The notes: generated by a model not told the origin, from the letters alone. DNA of 64,000 bases from UBA5009 sp038043185 (GCA_038043185.1 JBBTCO010000035.1:13504-77503), one strand, 5' to 3'. Counted from the stretch's first letter, positions 17,849 to 27,056 are shown. Program-made: numbers and translations.

Positions 17849-18653
17849 ATTTATATCATCACTGGCTGCTGTTTTATTGCTGGTGGTTTCCTGGTGGTGG
17901 CTTGACGCTTTTGGACTCAAACTTGTGGTTATCGCCGGCGTGCCCATCACCGCTTATGAGTTGCTAAAAATTCTTTTTCTTCCTCATGATTCAAAATCCA
18001 ATAAATTTGCCTTTTATATTTTTCTTCTATTTATTTTTTCTTTATGCAGCATTTTTCCAACCCATAGTGCGATCATTTTTGCTTTTCTTTCCGTCATCTT
18101 TTGTCTCCTCAGCCTTTTGTCTCATGCCAAATTTGAAACTTTAGATCGCTTATTTCATTTTCAGGCTAAAAGTATTTTAGGCTTTTTGTATGGAGGGCTT
18201 TTGCCTTCATTCTTGTTACAGCTTCTGGATTTGCCGCATGGAGTAGTTTGGTTTTCGGCCCTCCTTAGTATTGTTTTTTCTGGGGATATCAGCGCTTACA
18301 TTGTTGGAAGACTCTTTGGTAAAACCAAGCTCATACCTAAGATCTCTCCTAAAAAAACCATCGAAGGTGCCCTGGGTGGTTTGACTGTCTCAATACTCAC
18401 CGGTTTGGTGGTTCATGCTTATTTGCCGCAAATCCCAATTTATTCAATGCTTCTGCTAAGTTTAGCGGTTTCTGTAGTGGCTCAGTTCGGGGATCTTTTT
18501 GAGTCACTGCTTAAACGCGTTGCCGACGTAAAGGACTCTGGAAGTCTTATGCCAGGACACGGCGGCATTTTAGATCGAATCGATGGGGTTTTATTTGCAA
18601 GTCCTGTTCTTCTTTTTGGCGCTTTAATTCTTGAAGGCCTTCTGATAAAATAA
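17829..18653 (+). CDS. cdsA: phosphatidate cytidylyltransferase
   Basis: 274 residues from the ATG at 17829; an in-frame ATG at 17796 would overlap uppS more and add nothing typical. The integral membrane enzyme makes CDP-diacylglycerol for phospholipids. About eight hydrophobic segments are visible, and the family signature is intact near the end (SLLKRVADVKDSG, then PGHGGILDRIDG). It is followed directly by rseP; dxr, often found between them, is absent. Confidence 0.93.
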   Translation: MNPFVTRFISSLAAVLLLVVSWWWLDAFGLKLVVIAGVPITAYELLKILFLPHDSKSNKFAFYIFLLFIFSLCSIFPTHSAIIFAFLSVIFCLLSLLSHAKFETLDRLFHFQAKSILGFLYGGLLPSFLLQLLDLPHGVVWFSALLSIVFSGDISAYIVGRLFGKTKLIPKISPKKTIEGALGGLTVSILTGLVVHAYLPQIPIYSMLLLSLAVSVVAQFGDLFESLLKRVADVKDSGSLMPGHGGILDRIDGVLFASPVLLFGALILEGLLIK

Positions 18654-18657
18654 CCGC

Positions 18658-20382
18658 ATGGAAACACTACTTAGTTATCTTCAATCTGGCGCTACAGGAA
18701 CTCTTTCGTTTGTACTTCTGCTTGGAGTACTTATTTTTGTCCACGAACTCGGCCATTTTCTTGTGGCTCGATGGTGTGGGATTCGTGTCGAAACCTTCAG
18801 CCTTGGTTTTGGAAAAAAAATTCTTCAGATGAAACGTGGGCATACCACTTATTGCGTGTCATTAATTCCTCTGGGCGGTTACGTAAAAATGTTTGGCGAA
18901 CAGCCGTTCTCTGGCGACATGGTTGGCGAAGGTGAAAATCAACGACCAATGACAGCTGAAGAAAAAAATCAGTCCTTTACTCATAAAAATGTTTGGCAAA
19001 GAATTGCAGTCGTCATGGCCGGCCCCCTAATGAATTTCTTTTTTGCCGTGCTTATTTTTACTCTTGTCGCGCTGATTGGTGAAAATACCAAAGGACCTCT
19101 GCTTGGTGATGTGGCTTCTCCTTCTTTGGCCGAGCAACAAGGCTTTAAATCTGGAGACCTGCTTCTTAAGGTTGAAGATTCTGATATTAATACTTGGGAA
19201 GACTTTCAAAAACAGTTGAATAAAAAAATTCATACCAATGAAGCAGATTCACAAATTGCAGTCTTAGTGCAAAGAGAAGGTTTAAGCCATCCATTGGAAA
19301 TTAAAGCTGTTGTTTCTCGGAGACCAAATACAAATCCCATCAGTTCAGAAAAGTTCGTTGGTGATATTGATGGCTTAAATCCTTATTCAAGATCTTCCCA
19401 TGTTGGAGTTCCAGCGAATTCCCCAATGACTTTGCTTGGAATGAAAACAGGGGATCGCATTGCCTCTATTAATGATATGAAGGTCACGCACTTTCGTGAA
19501 CTTGATCCTCTATTAAAAAAAGTAGACCCAAAACAGCCTTTGAATTTGGAAATTGAGCGCCTGGCAAATGATGAAAAGAAAACTGAAAAAATTTCTATCC
19601 AGTGGAGCCCTCAAGAAAAAATTAAGGAATACAGCTTAGCTACTTTAAAACTAGAAACCACAGACTTATATTTGGGTCGAATCCTTAAAAAAACACCGGC
19701 GGACAGTGCGGGACTGAAGCCATGGGATAAAATTATTTCAATTGATACAAAAGCTGTAACAAAATGGGATGATGTTTTGAACGCGATTAAATCCTACAGC
19801 GGAACTCAGCCGATGAGCATTGAAGTCATGCGCGGGGTTGAAAAAAAGATGTTTGAAATCACCCCTCAGATGACTTCCCAAATGCTTCCTACCGGAGCAG
19901 AGGATAAGCGCTACACAATTGGGATAAATGCGCTACTGATGTATTCCGATATTGATTTTGTGCGTGTGAAAGCCAAGGGAATGGGTGCTGCCATTGCAAG
20001 AGCTTTTACCCGCTCGGTGGATATGAGCGTAATGACTTTGAATGTATTTAAAAAATTAATTTTCGGGGAAATCTCTCACAAAAATATCGGTGGAGTTATT
20101 TCTATAGCTCAAGCCGCACATGACTCATTTATCTCTGGGTTATCATCATTCTTGTTAATGATGGGATTTATTTCGATCAATTTATTTGTATTAAATCTTT
20201 TGCCAGTACCGGTTTTGGACGGTGGACACATGGTTTTTTACATTATTGAATTGCTGAAGGGCTCTCCATTGAGTTTGAAAAAAATGGAAATGGCGCAACA
20301 AGTGGGCATGGTTCTTTTAATGAGCCTTATGGTGTTTGCGCTTTTTAATGACGTCAGCAGAGTTTTCTTTACGTCTCAATGA
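18658..20382 (+). CDS. rseP: site-2 RIP metalloprotease RseP, long form
   Basis: 574 residues, longer than the roughly 450 of E. coli RseP. The zinc site HELGH is at 29-33 in the first membrane helix, and LLPVPVLDGG near the end supplies the third ligand region. Two PDZ-type domains (about 150-200 and 325-390) sit between the membrane parts, with extra linker sequence between them. It cleaves membrane-embedded anti-sigma factors and remnant signal peptides. Overlaps tsaB by 4 bp. Confidence 0.93.
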   Translation: METLLSYLQSGATGTLSFVLLLGVLIFVHELGHFLVARWCGIRVETFSLGFGKKILQMKRGHTTYCVSLIPLGGYVKMFGEQPFSGDMVGEGENQRPMTAEEKNQSFTHKNVWQRIAVVMAGPLMNFFFAVLIFTLVALIGENTKGPLLGDVASPSLAEQQGFKSGDLLLKVEDSDINTWEDFQKQLNKKIHTNEADSQIAVLVQREGLSHPLEIKAVVSRRPNTNPISSEKFVGDIDGLNPYSRSSHVGVPANSPMTLLGMKTGDRIASINDMKVTHFRELDPLLKKVDPKQPLNLEIERLANDEKKTEKISIQWSPQEKIKEYSLATLKLETTDLYLGRILKKTPADSAGLKPWDKIISIDTKAVTKWDDVLNAIKSYSGTQPMSIEVMRGVEKKMFEITPQMTSQMLPTGAEDKRYTIGINALLMYSDIDFVRVKAKGMGAAIARAFTRSVDMSVMTLNVFKKLIFGEISHKNIGGVISIAQAAHDSFISGLSSFLLMMGFISINLFVLNLLPVPVLDGGHMVFYIIELLKGSPLSLKKMEMAQQVGMVLLMSLMVFALFNDVSRVFFTSQ

Positions 20383-21095
20383 TACTGGCACTTGAAACCA
20401 GCACACAGTGGGGAAGCGCAGCCCTTATTGACCAGGGAAAGGTGCTTGCTGAAGTCTCCTCGGATCGACAAAAATCCCATAGCGAGTTGATCAATCCTAT
20501 GATCGAAGCTTGTTTGACCCGAGCCGCCGTTCAGTTTTCTGATTTAACCTTAGTTGCAACAGGCTTTGGTCCAGGTAGTTTTACAGGGATTCGTGTCGCC
20601 GGCAATGTTGCGAAGTCTTTGTCTTACACCTTAAATATTCCGCTTTTTGCCTTAGATTCCCTTTTTCTTTTGGCCGCTCAATCCAAAGTTAAGGCGCAAG
20701 CTGATAAACTTCCTGTTTTGTCGATGATCAACGCCTATAAAAATATGGTCTATTACGGTTTATATGACTTGAGCTCAGATATCCCCAGTGTTTTGATTCC
20801 TGCTTCAGTAGTTCCTGTTCGAGACCTGGACCAGACCATAAAGCAAGATCAATTTTTAGTCGTCGGAGACGGGTATCAAACATACAAAAATTTCTTTTCT
20901 GAACTTTTTTTAAAAAAACTTCGCCGAAATGAAAATGCTCAAGATTACCCTCTGGCTTCAACTCTGGGTCTACTCTCTGAAATGCTTTCACAAACTCAAC
21001 CAACTTTAGACTGGAAATCGTTTTTGCCACTTTATATTCGTGCCTCTGAAGCCGAAGAGAATCGAAAGGGAATTCTTTTCACCCCATTGAAGTGA
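20379..21095 (+). CDS. tsaB: tRNA threonylcarbamoyladenosine synthesis protein TsaB
   Basis: 238 residues. TsaB is the non-catalytic partner of TsaD in t6A37 formation on ANN-decoding tRNAs. The ASKHA-fold start MILALETSTQWGSAAL and the QKSHSELINP and GFGPGSFTGIRV motifs are present. Starts within the rseP stop (ATGA), implying coupling. Neither tsaD nor tsaE is nearby. Confidence 0.92.
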   Translation: MILALETSTQWGSAALIDQGKVLAEVSSDRQKSHSELINPMIEACLTRAAVQFSDLTLVATGFGPGSFTGIRVAGNVAKSLSYTLNIPLFALDSLFLLAAQSKVKAQADKLPVLSMINAYKNMVYYGLYDLSSDIPSVLIPASVVPVRDLDQTIKQDQFLVVGDGYQTYKNFFSELFLKKLRRNENAQDYPLASTLGLLSEMLSQTQPTLDWKSFLPLYIRASEAEENRKGILFTPLK

Positions 21096-21107
21096 CAAGG
21101 ATGGTTC

Positions 21108-22049
21108 ATGGAGCTTATTCAGAAAATTGGTTCTTCAGCTGAAGGTGGTCCAAAAATTTGGACTGTTTCATCTGGAAAAGGTGGAGTCGGAAAAACATTT
21201 ATTTCGACAAGTTTAGCTTTCACTTTATCAAAGTTGGGACATTCTGTTGTCATTGCCGATCTTGATTTTAGTGGAGCGAATGTACATACCGCTTTGGGAC
21301 TTAAACCTTCTCACTTGAATATTCGACATTACATCGAGGGCTCTAAAACTCTTAATGAGTTGGTAATTCCAACGCCTTTCCCACATCTTTCTTACATTCA
21401 AGGTTACTGGGACACTTGGGCTCCAGCGGATATTAGCTCATTAAACACTCAAGCTTTGATGCATGATTTGAAAAAAATTAAAGCAGATTACGTCATTATT
21501 GATACCGGTTATGGTGTTCTTGATAAATATTTAGAAATTTTTAAGTTTTCTGACGAGAAAATTTTGGTTACATCAACAGAGCCAACCAGTATCGAAAAAA
21601 CCTATCGTTTTATTGAAAATTTCATTTGTTATTCTTTAAAAGACAAAAGCACTCCAGAGTCATTTGCAAAATTAATTAAAACTCTTCGCGACTATCGACA
21701 AAAAATTCTAAATAAACCCTTTTCATTTCGCAGTTATTTAAAAGAGTCCGATGGTTTTACTCTAGAACCTTTCTTAGCACTTTCCCGACAACCCATTCGT
21801 TTGGTTCTGAATTCTGTCAGAAGCCAGTCTTTAGTAGAGCTCGGTTTTTCGATGAAAAGTGTTTGTTACAAATACTATGACCTTCGTATAGATTACATTG
21901 GTGGTTTAGACTACGATAACGCCGTATGGCAGTCGATTAAAAACCGCGAGCCTGTGCTGATCGCACAACCCTTCACTCCTCTTGCTGGCCAATTTTTAGC
22001 TATGTGTAAACATCTTATTGATCCAGAGGAACTCCGAGCCGTAGTATAG
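21108..22049 (+). CDS. MinD/ParA-type P-loop ATPase (FlhG-like)
   Basis: 313 residues. The deviant Walker A KGGVGKT is at 24-30, followed by VVIADLDFSGANVH (switch I type) and DYVIIDTGYG (Walker B/switch II). The C-terminal half is helical and specific to this group; I see no clear C-terminal amphipathic membrane-targeting helix. Such ATPases act as dimeric switches in positioning systems. It is followed 5 bp later by a J-like/HTH protein, a likely functional partner. The direct target (flagella, cell pole, gliding, chromosome) is not shown by the sequence. Confidence 0.75.
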   Translation: MELIQKIGSSAEGGPKIWTVSSGKGGVGKTFISTSLAFTLSKLGHSVVIADLDFSGANVHTALGLKPSHLNIRHYIEGSKTLNELVIPTPFPHLSYIQGYWDTWAPADISSLNTQALMHDLKKIKADYVIIDTGYGVLDKYLEIFKFSDEKILVTSTEPTSIEKTYRFIENFICYSLKDKSTPESFAKLIKTLRDYRQKILNKPFSFRSYLKESDGFTLEPFLALSRQPIRLVLNSVRSQSLVELGFSMKSVCYKYYDLRIDYIGGLDYDNAVWQSIKNREPVLIAQPFTPLAGQFLAMCKHLIDPEELRAVV

Positions 22050-22054
22050 AAGAG

Positions 22055-22687
22055 ATGACTCCAGAAACGGCTTCGATGAAATATAATTATTATGAAATCC
22101 TCGAGTTGAATACCAACTCTGCTCAGCATGAAATTACCATGGCTTATGAAAGAGCTCGCGCCACATATTCAGGAGAAAATCCTGCCATTTATACAATTTT
22201 TTCAGAAAAAGAAGCACGCGAACTTTTAGGATTGATTGAAGAAGCTTATTCCATTCTTGGTAACAAAACTCTTCGAAATATTTATGATCAACGTCTTTTA
22301 GGTCAAAAAGCTCAATCACTGGATTTGTCTTACGAATCAATACTCCAAGCCAGTCGCCAACTTTTCCCCGAGGTCAAAGGTGGATTAAAAAAATCCACCT
22401 ACACGGCTGACGAAGATTTCGAGAAAATGATTCAAAAACAAGAAGACTGGAATGGGCCGTTTTTAAAAAAAATTCGAGAATATAAAAACATTACTCTTGA
22501 AAAAATGAGCTTAGTCACAAAAATTAATACATATTATATTGTCGCAATTGAAGAAATGAACTCGGCTCATCTTCCTGCCGCCGTTTTTATTCGAGGTTAT
22601 GTCATTCAAATCGCCAAAGAACTTGGACTCAATGAAAAACTCGTATCCGAGTCTTACATGAAGCTATTCAAAGAAACGCGAAAATAA
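22055..22687 (+). CDS. J-like domain fused to RodZ-type helix-turn-helix
   Basis: 210 residues. Residues about 8-80 resemble a DnaJ J-domain (YNYYEILELNTNSAQHEITMAYE ... LIEEAYSILGN..LRNIYDQRL), but the HPD motif needed to stimulate Hsp70 is missing; GENPAIY fills the loop. Residues about 140-205 form a HTH_25 domain (KNITLEKMSLVTKIN, YIVAIEEMN, FIRGYVIQIAKELGL) as in RodZ. No membrane segment. The start at 22055 has AGAAGAG directly before it; the ATG at 22076 is an alternative. The pairing with a MinD-like ATPase suggests a positioning or cytoskeleton-linked adaptor. Confidence 0.65.
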   Translation: MTPETASMKYNYYEILELNTNSAQHEITMAYERARATYSGENPAIYTIFSEKEARELLGLIEEAYSILGNKTLRNIYDQRLLGQKAQSLDLSYESILQASRQLFPEVKGGLKKSTYTADEDFEKMIQKQEDWNGPFLKKIREYKNITLEKMSLVTKINTYYIVAIEEMNSAHLPAAVFIRGYVIQIAKELGLNEKLVSESYMKLFKETRK

Positions 22688-23817
22688 TGTCGCAAAATGT
22701 TTTAAAGTTTAGCATTTCATCTGACCTCAGTGGCCTCAGATTAGATAAGGCTCTTTCTGCTCTTGACGAAGTTGGCTCACGTACACGAGCCCAAATGTTA
22801 ATTGAAAATAATAAAATTAGTTTAAATGGCAACCCAGTCTTAAAAGCCTCCCAGCTAGTGAAAGAGGGTGAGCTTTTTAAAATAGAACTTCCGGAACCAC
22901 AATCAACAACATTGGTCCCATTGGATTTAAAACTTGATGTTTTATTTGAAGATGACGATTTGCTGGTGATCAATAAGCCTGCAGGTTTGGTTGTTCATCC
23001 TGGAGCAGGACATGAAAATGATACTTTAGTTAACGCTTTGATCAATCACACAAAAAATCTTTCCATGAAATTTGGTGAAGATCGCCCAGGAATTGTTCAT
23101 CGATTAGATAAAGACACAAGCGGAACACTAGTTGTGGCTAAGAATGACCTAGCACATGAAGCTTTATCTTTGCAGTTTCAAGAGCGAAAAGTTCATCGGA
23201 TCTACTGGGCTGTTAGTCATGGAAGTGCGGCAAAGCCACAGATGAAATTTCAAAGCTTTATTGCCAGACACCCATCTGATCGAAAAAAAATGGCTTCGAT
23301 CAAAGACAAGCATGGAAGATTTTTGACCGATCCGAAAATTGAAATGAAAACAGGAAAGTGGGCTGTTACACATGCCTGGAAAGCTCATTTTAAAAATAAT
23401 ATGTCTTTGTTTCGTTTGAAACTCGAAACCGGTCGCACTCACCAAATTCGTGTGCACATGTCCGAAGCGGGCTTGCCCATCATCGGCGATATCTTGTATG
23501 GCTCGCACAAAATGTTGAAGTCAATTCTCTCGCCAGAAGTTCGCACTGATATTGAAACTTTGGATAGATTTTTACTTCACGCTGCTGAACTGGGATTTGT
23601 TCATCCTCGAACCGGGGAAAAGCTTTTTTTCAAATCACCTTGGCCAGAAAAAGAAACCCAGCTCCTTAAAAAATGGGGTTTTATTTTAGAACTTCTTGAA
23701 CCGCCACCAGAGCCAGTTAAGGCTCCGGTAAAGAATCCATTCAAAGAACCAATCGTGGATTCCGTCGCGGATCAAACCCAAGATCCAATCCAGGACCCAA
23801 TTGAGGACCCGACTTGA
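22687..23817 (+). CDS. rluD: RluD-family 23S rRNA pseudouridine synthase
   Basis: 376 residues. An S4-like RNA-binding domain (about 15-80) precedes the catalytic domain with HRLDKDTSG (catalytic Asp) and the LETGRTHQIRVHM motif. RluD modifies helix 69 of 23S rRNA. Unlike most, it ends with a Pro/Asp-rich tail of about 45 residues containing repeated DPIQDPIEDP-type units, which may be disordered. Overlaps the HTH gene by one base and pgeF by four. Confidence 0.9.
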   Translation: MSQNVLKFSISSDLSGLRLDKALSALDEVGSRTRAQMLIENNKISLNGNPVLKASQLVKEGELFKIELPEPQSTTLVPLDLKLDVLFEDDDLLVINKPAGLVVHPGAGHENDTLVNALINHTKNLSMKFGEDRPGIVHRLDKDTSGTLVVAKNDLAHEALSLQFQERKVHRIYWAVSHGSAAKPQMKFQSFIARHPSDRKKMASIKDKHGRFLTDPKIEMKTGKWAVTHAWKAHFKNNMSLFRLKLETGRTHQIRVHMSEAGLPIIGDILYGSHKMLKSILSPEVRTDIETLDRFLLHAAELGFVHPRTGEKLFFKSPWPEKETQLLKKWGFILELLEPPPEPVKAPVKNPFKEPIVDSVADQTQDPIQDPIEDPT

Positions 23818-24521
23818 AGGTTCAAGAAAATGCGCTTGGGTTTATTATCGAAACTTCTTCGATAATAATTTTTTTTGGAAAAAAAGAAGCGCAGCTTGAA
23901 AAAATTCAACAATTTTTCTCGTCCTATCAATTCACTCTTGTTCATCAAACGCACGGCCGTAAAATCCAACTCAAAGACTCAACAAACTGGACAGAGCGAC
24001 CTGAAGCTGACGCGCAATGGACTGAACAAAAAAAACTTGGTCTTTGTATATCAACCGCTGATTGTATCCCGGCCTTTGTTTATGATTTGAAGAAAGCAAG
24101 AATCGCTGGAGTTCATGCTGGGTGGAAAGGCGTTGCCAATCGCATTGTCCCGCAGACTCTAGAATTATTTTTGAATACGGGCTCTAAACCACAAGATCTG
24201 CGCCTAGTTCTTGGCCCCCACATTCAAAAACAAAGTTTTGAAGTAGACCTCGATGTAAAAAACCAGTTGATAGCGGTAGCAAAAAATTTATCAAATTCAA
24301 ATACCGTTATGATGGATTCTGAGGTCTTTACGCAAAATACTGAAGGTAAATTTCAGGTCGATTTAAGCAAAATTGTAAAATCTCAGGCTCAAGAACATGA
24401 AGTTTCTTTAGATCATTTTTTTGATTTAAACTTAGATACAAAATCAGACCATCGCTTTCATTCTCATCGTCGCGATAAAGAAAAAGCGGGTCGACAACTC
24501 AGTTTTATTTTACAAAAATAG
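23814..24521 (+). CDS. pgeF: peptidoglycan editing factor / YfiH-type laccase-domain protein
   Basis: 235 residues. The metal/catalytic residues of the family are visible: HQTHG, STADCIPAFVYD with its Cys, and GVHAGWKG with its His. PgeF removes wrongly incorporated residues from cell-wall precursors, and relatives cleave purine nucleosides. The start is a TTG overlapping the rluD stop. Last gene of the rpsB cluster. rluD-pgeF is a common pairing. Confidence 0.88.
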   Translation: MKVQENALGFIIETSSIIIFFGKKEAQLEKIQQFFSSYQFTLVHQTHGRKIQLKDSTNWTERPEADAQWTEQKKLGLCISTADCIPAFVYDLKKARIAGVHAGWKGVANRIVPQTLELFLNTGSKPQDLRLVLGPHIQKQSFEVDLDVKNQLIAVAKNLSNSNTVMMDSEVFTQNTEGKFQVDLSKIVKSQAQEHEVSLDHFFDLNLDTKSDHRFHSHRRDKEKAGRQLSFILQK

Positions 24522-24539
24522 CGCAGCTTAATAATCTAT

Positions 24540-24941
24540 TTATTTGGAAATATCTTGGCACACAACGCCCGCGCGACAAGTGGTAACAGCATCCAAAATA
24601 TTAAAGGATTTTTTACGAACTTCGGTATAACAAGCGGCACTAATAAGTCCGCGGCAAGCATTTGCTGCAAGTTTAACTGCATATACTTTTCGTGCATCAA
24701 GATAACAAACGTCACTAGTTACATTTCGACAAACATTTGCCGCATTCTGAACAGTAAGAGCTAGCTGACGAGGATCCCGGGCTTCTTTATAACAAGTGTC
24801 ACTCACCATGCCTTTGCAAATTTGTGAAGCGTCTTGGATGTTATAACCATTTTTTCGAGCATCTGTATAACAGGCATCATAGGTTTCGGCCTGTGAATAA
24901 ATCGAAATAAATAAGCTGAATATAATCAAACCCGTTTTCAT
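24540..24941 (-). CDS. secreted cysteine-repeat protein
   Basis: 133 residues with a signal peptide (cleavage near SQA). The mature part is built of four imperfect repeats of 25-29 residues starting at C24, C50, C79 and C104 with CY.[DE][AV]R, each with a second Cys before [KR] (C42, C71, C96, C122), and a ninth Cys at 128. This periodic pattern suggests stacked disulfide-bonded helical pairs in a small exported protein. I do not recognise the family. It converges with pgeF. Confidence 0.6.
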   Translation of the reverse strand: MKTGLIIFSLFISIYSQAETYDACYTDARKNGYNIQDASQICKGMVSDTCYKEARDPRQLALTVQNAANVCRNVTSDVCYLDARKVYAVKLAANACRGLISAACYTEVRKKSFNILDAVTTCRAGVVCQDISK

Positions 24942-25020
24942 ATAGCCTCCGCGAAATGGGATTATACCTCAGAAACGAGCTTTATTATGATAATTTATAT
25001 TTTAAGGAAAATTTTTCATG

Positions 25021-26460
25021 CTATTTCGAGCGAAATCCCCGGAAGTTTTTCACCAGTTGAGCTGCTTTGGAGACATTCAACTTTCCACCAGAAACAGTGA
25101 TTCCTTTTAAAGAAGGTAAGGGATCTGTCCCCTGAAGTAAGGCCTCTTTTAACACGAGCGCGGCTTTGCCGGGATCATTGATGTATTGCTCGTAAAATGC
25201 AGGACTGGCAACACTGTGAAGTAAACCAATCGACCCGGCAACATGGGGGGTGGCCATCGATGTACCCGTTAATAATCCAAAAGTAGCACCAGGAAGAGTC
25301 GAATAAATATTTGTTCCGGGAGCGCCAAGATCAATAGTTTTGAGCCCATAACCAGCGCTAATATATTTCGTATTATCTCGTTGAGTATTCGTTATGGTCA
25401 CAATGTATTCGCTCAAGCAGCCTGTCGGAACGTCGCCTACTTCATCGACATTCACATTGTTATTTGCCGTGGCTGTCGCTGAAAGAATTCCAAGCTTCCC
25501 CATGTTTTCATAAAGATCATTCCAAATGGGATAGTCGCCAGAGGCACAATTCACATTGTCGATACCAAAACTCGAGTTTGTAGCAACAATGTTGGCACCT
25601 TTTTTACCTTTGGATGCAAACCAAAGCTTTTTCTGTTCAATAACATAACCATAGGCTTTCGCAACTGTGGCCGTTGTTCCTGAAGCGCCCATCACAGTCA
25701 TGACTTTAACATTCCAATTTACGCCAGAAATTCCTAAGCTATTATTTCCCATAGCACCAATGGTTCCCGTCACATGAGTGCCATGCCCATCAGAACTTAT
25801 ATTCCCGTTATTATTAAATGCATTCCAACCATACACATCATCAACAAAACCGTTACCATCATCGTCGATTTGGTTGTCCGGAATTTCCTCTTTATTAATC
25901 CAAATATTTTGAATTAAATCCGGGTGTTTCACATCGACTCCGCCATCGACTACGGCAACCACAATATCATTCCCGCCTTGATCTTTGCCACCAACACTGG
26001 TGTTCCAAACTAGATTCGCGCTTATACCACCAGTACCTACGGAAGGATCCATCAAGCTCCACATTTGATTCATTAGTGGATCGTTGGGTAGGCCTCGTAA
26101 AAGATTATTTGCCAGCAAAGATTGAGCTGCTTCAGAAGAGTTCGTGGTCGGTCCTAAATCACCGCGATATTGGATGTAATGATTGGGTTGCGCATACAGA
26201 ATGGCCTCATTGAAGCGCAGTTTTTTAATAGCAACAACAGCTGGTTCTTCAACTTCCACTAAATACATATTCAATGTTGGATTAATCACTTCTTTGATTT
26301 TGTACTGATTTACATCCAATTTACTCTGAGCCACTGCCTGATTAAATTGACCAGGAAATCGAACAATGATTTCGCCTTCGACAAGACCCTTTGTTTCGGA
26401 CCTTGCATTTGCATACTGGGATAAAATGATAAGGGCGATGGAAATTAAAAGACGACTCAT
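25021..26460 (-). CDS. secreted subtilisin-like serine protease (S8)
   Basis: 479 residues. A signal peptide (about 1-19) is followed by an I9-like propeptide region (about 25-100, GEIIVRFPG) and the S8 catalytic domain with the triad D172 (VVDGGVDVKHPD), H226 (DGHGTHVTG) and S401 (TGTSMATPHVAG), all intact. An acidic loop NQIDDDGNGFVDD at about 197-208 is typical of extracellular subtilases and may bind calcium. Probably exported to degrade proteins, in keeping with a predatory or scavenging lifestyle, though that is inference. Its ribosome site is part of a stem (26465-26502). Confidence 0.92.
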   Translation of the reverse strand: MSRLLISIALIILSQYANARSETKGLVEGEIIVRFPGQFNQAVAQSKLDVNQYKIKEVINPTLNMYLVEVEEPAVVAIKKLRFNEAILYAQPNHYIQYRGDLGPTTNSSEAAQSLLANNLLRGLPNDPLMNQMWSLMDPSVGTGGISANLVWNTSVGGKDQGGNDIVVAVVDGGVDVKHPDLIQNIWINKEEIPDNQIDDDGNGFVDDVYGWNAFNNNGNISSDGHGTHVTGTIGAMGNNSLGISGVNWNVKVMTVMGASGTTATVAKAYGYVIEQKKLWFASKGKKGANIVATNSSFGIDNVNCASGDYPIWNDLYENMGKLGILSATATANNNVNVDEVGDVPTGCLSEYIVTITNTQRDNTKYISAGYGLKTIDLGAPGTNIYSTLPGATFGLLTGTSMATPHVAGSIGLLHSVASPAFYEQYINDPGKAALVLKEALLQGTDPLPSLKGITVSGGKLNVSKAAQLVKNFRGFRSK

Positions 26461-26464
26461 GGTT

Positions 26465-26502
26465 CCCCTCCGTGGGTAAGTGCCTTAAAAAGATCGGAGG
26501 GG
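26465..26502 (-). promoter_or_regulatory. stem masking the subtilase ribosome-binding site
   Basis: On the reverse strand CCCCTCCG (26495-26502) pairs perfectly with CGGAGGGG (26465-26472), which contains the GGAGGGG Shine-Dalgarno just before the subtilase ATG. The loop is 22 bases. Such a stem would reduce initiation unless opened, for example by heat, a ligand or a trans-acting RNA. Only the pairing is seen; regulation is inference. Confidence 0.4.
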
Positions 26503-26588
26503 GTTTATGTAAACTTAAGTTTTGCGGGAAGGAGGGAGAAAACTTGGACTATAGTTCCGTCAAAATTTTGAGGGGGGACAAGCGCGAA

Positions 26589-26612
26589 GGCTTTAGTTAA
26601 ACAACCAAAGCC
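26589..26612 (-). terminator. hairpin downstream of the 26646-27056 gene
   Basis: A 10-bp stem GGCTTTGGTT/AACTAAAGCC on the reverse strand with one G-T wobble and a 4-base loop, about 35 bp beyond the stop. No T-run, so perhaps a Rho-dependent or stabilising element. Confidence 0.35.
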
Positions 26613-26645
26613 CAATCGACATTCTAGTCTTTAAATTGCGTTCAT

Positions 26646-27056
26646 TCAGAATGGCTTCAACGTAGGAACAGTTTTGCAGTCCAGAGTCGAATGAGGTCTC
26701 TGAGCAACACCAGCAATCACACGGCCTTCAATAACGTAAAGTTGTTCGCCCAAGAGAATTTGCCCAGGCTCCCAATTACGATTTATTATACCCAGATAAA
26801 TGCCAGAATTATGATTGCTAGCATAAATTTTTCGACTTCTTGATTTATCGAGTCCTTGATACGCTAAAATGCAATCGGTCTTATTAAGACGATCAATTCT
26901 CTTAATTTGATTGTTTTTCACTCGAAGTGTTAGCGGAATATGAAATTGAGTATTAACCACTGGATTCTGATAAGCTGCGACGCAATCAAGAGTTGTATAG
27001 CCATAGCTTAAATTCACAAATAATAATACTGCCGACATAGTTACTGATTTTTTCAT
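26646..27056 (-). CDS. small secreted hypothetical protein
   Basis: 136 residues from the ATG at 27056, with TGGAGAGC about 5 bases upstream; an in-frame TTG at 27068 is less likely. A signal peptide ends near SYG. The mature domain looks mostly beta (LTLRVKNNQIKRIDRL, GIYLGIINRNWEPGQILLGEQLYVIEG) with Cys pairs (LDC, TDC, LDC). Possibly a disulfide-bonded exported protein; family unknown. Confidence 0.55.
   Translation of the reverse strand: MKKSVTMSAVLLFVNLSYGYTTLDCVAAYQNPVVNTQFHIPLTLRVKNNQIKRIDRLNKTDCILAYQGLDKSRSRKIYASNHNSGIYLGIINRNWEPGQILLGEQLYVIEGRVIAGVAQRPHSTLDCKTVPTLKPF

Noticed and set aside
23701..23815. Short direct repeats in the rluD tail considered as a mobile or CRISPR-like repeat
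   Set aside because: They are codon-level repeats giving a Pro/Asp-rich tail inside the reading frame, with no spacer structure.
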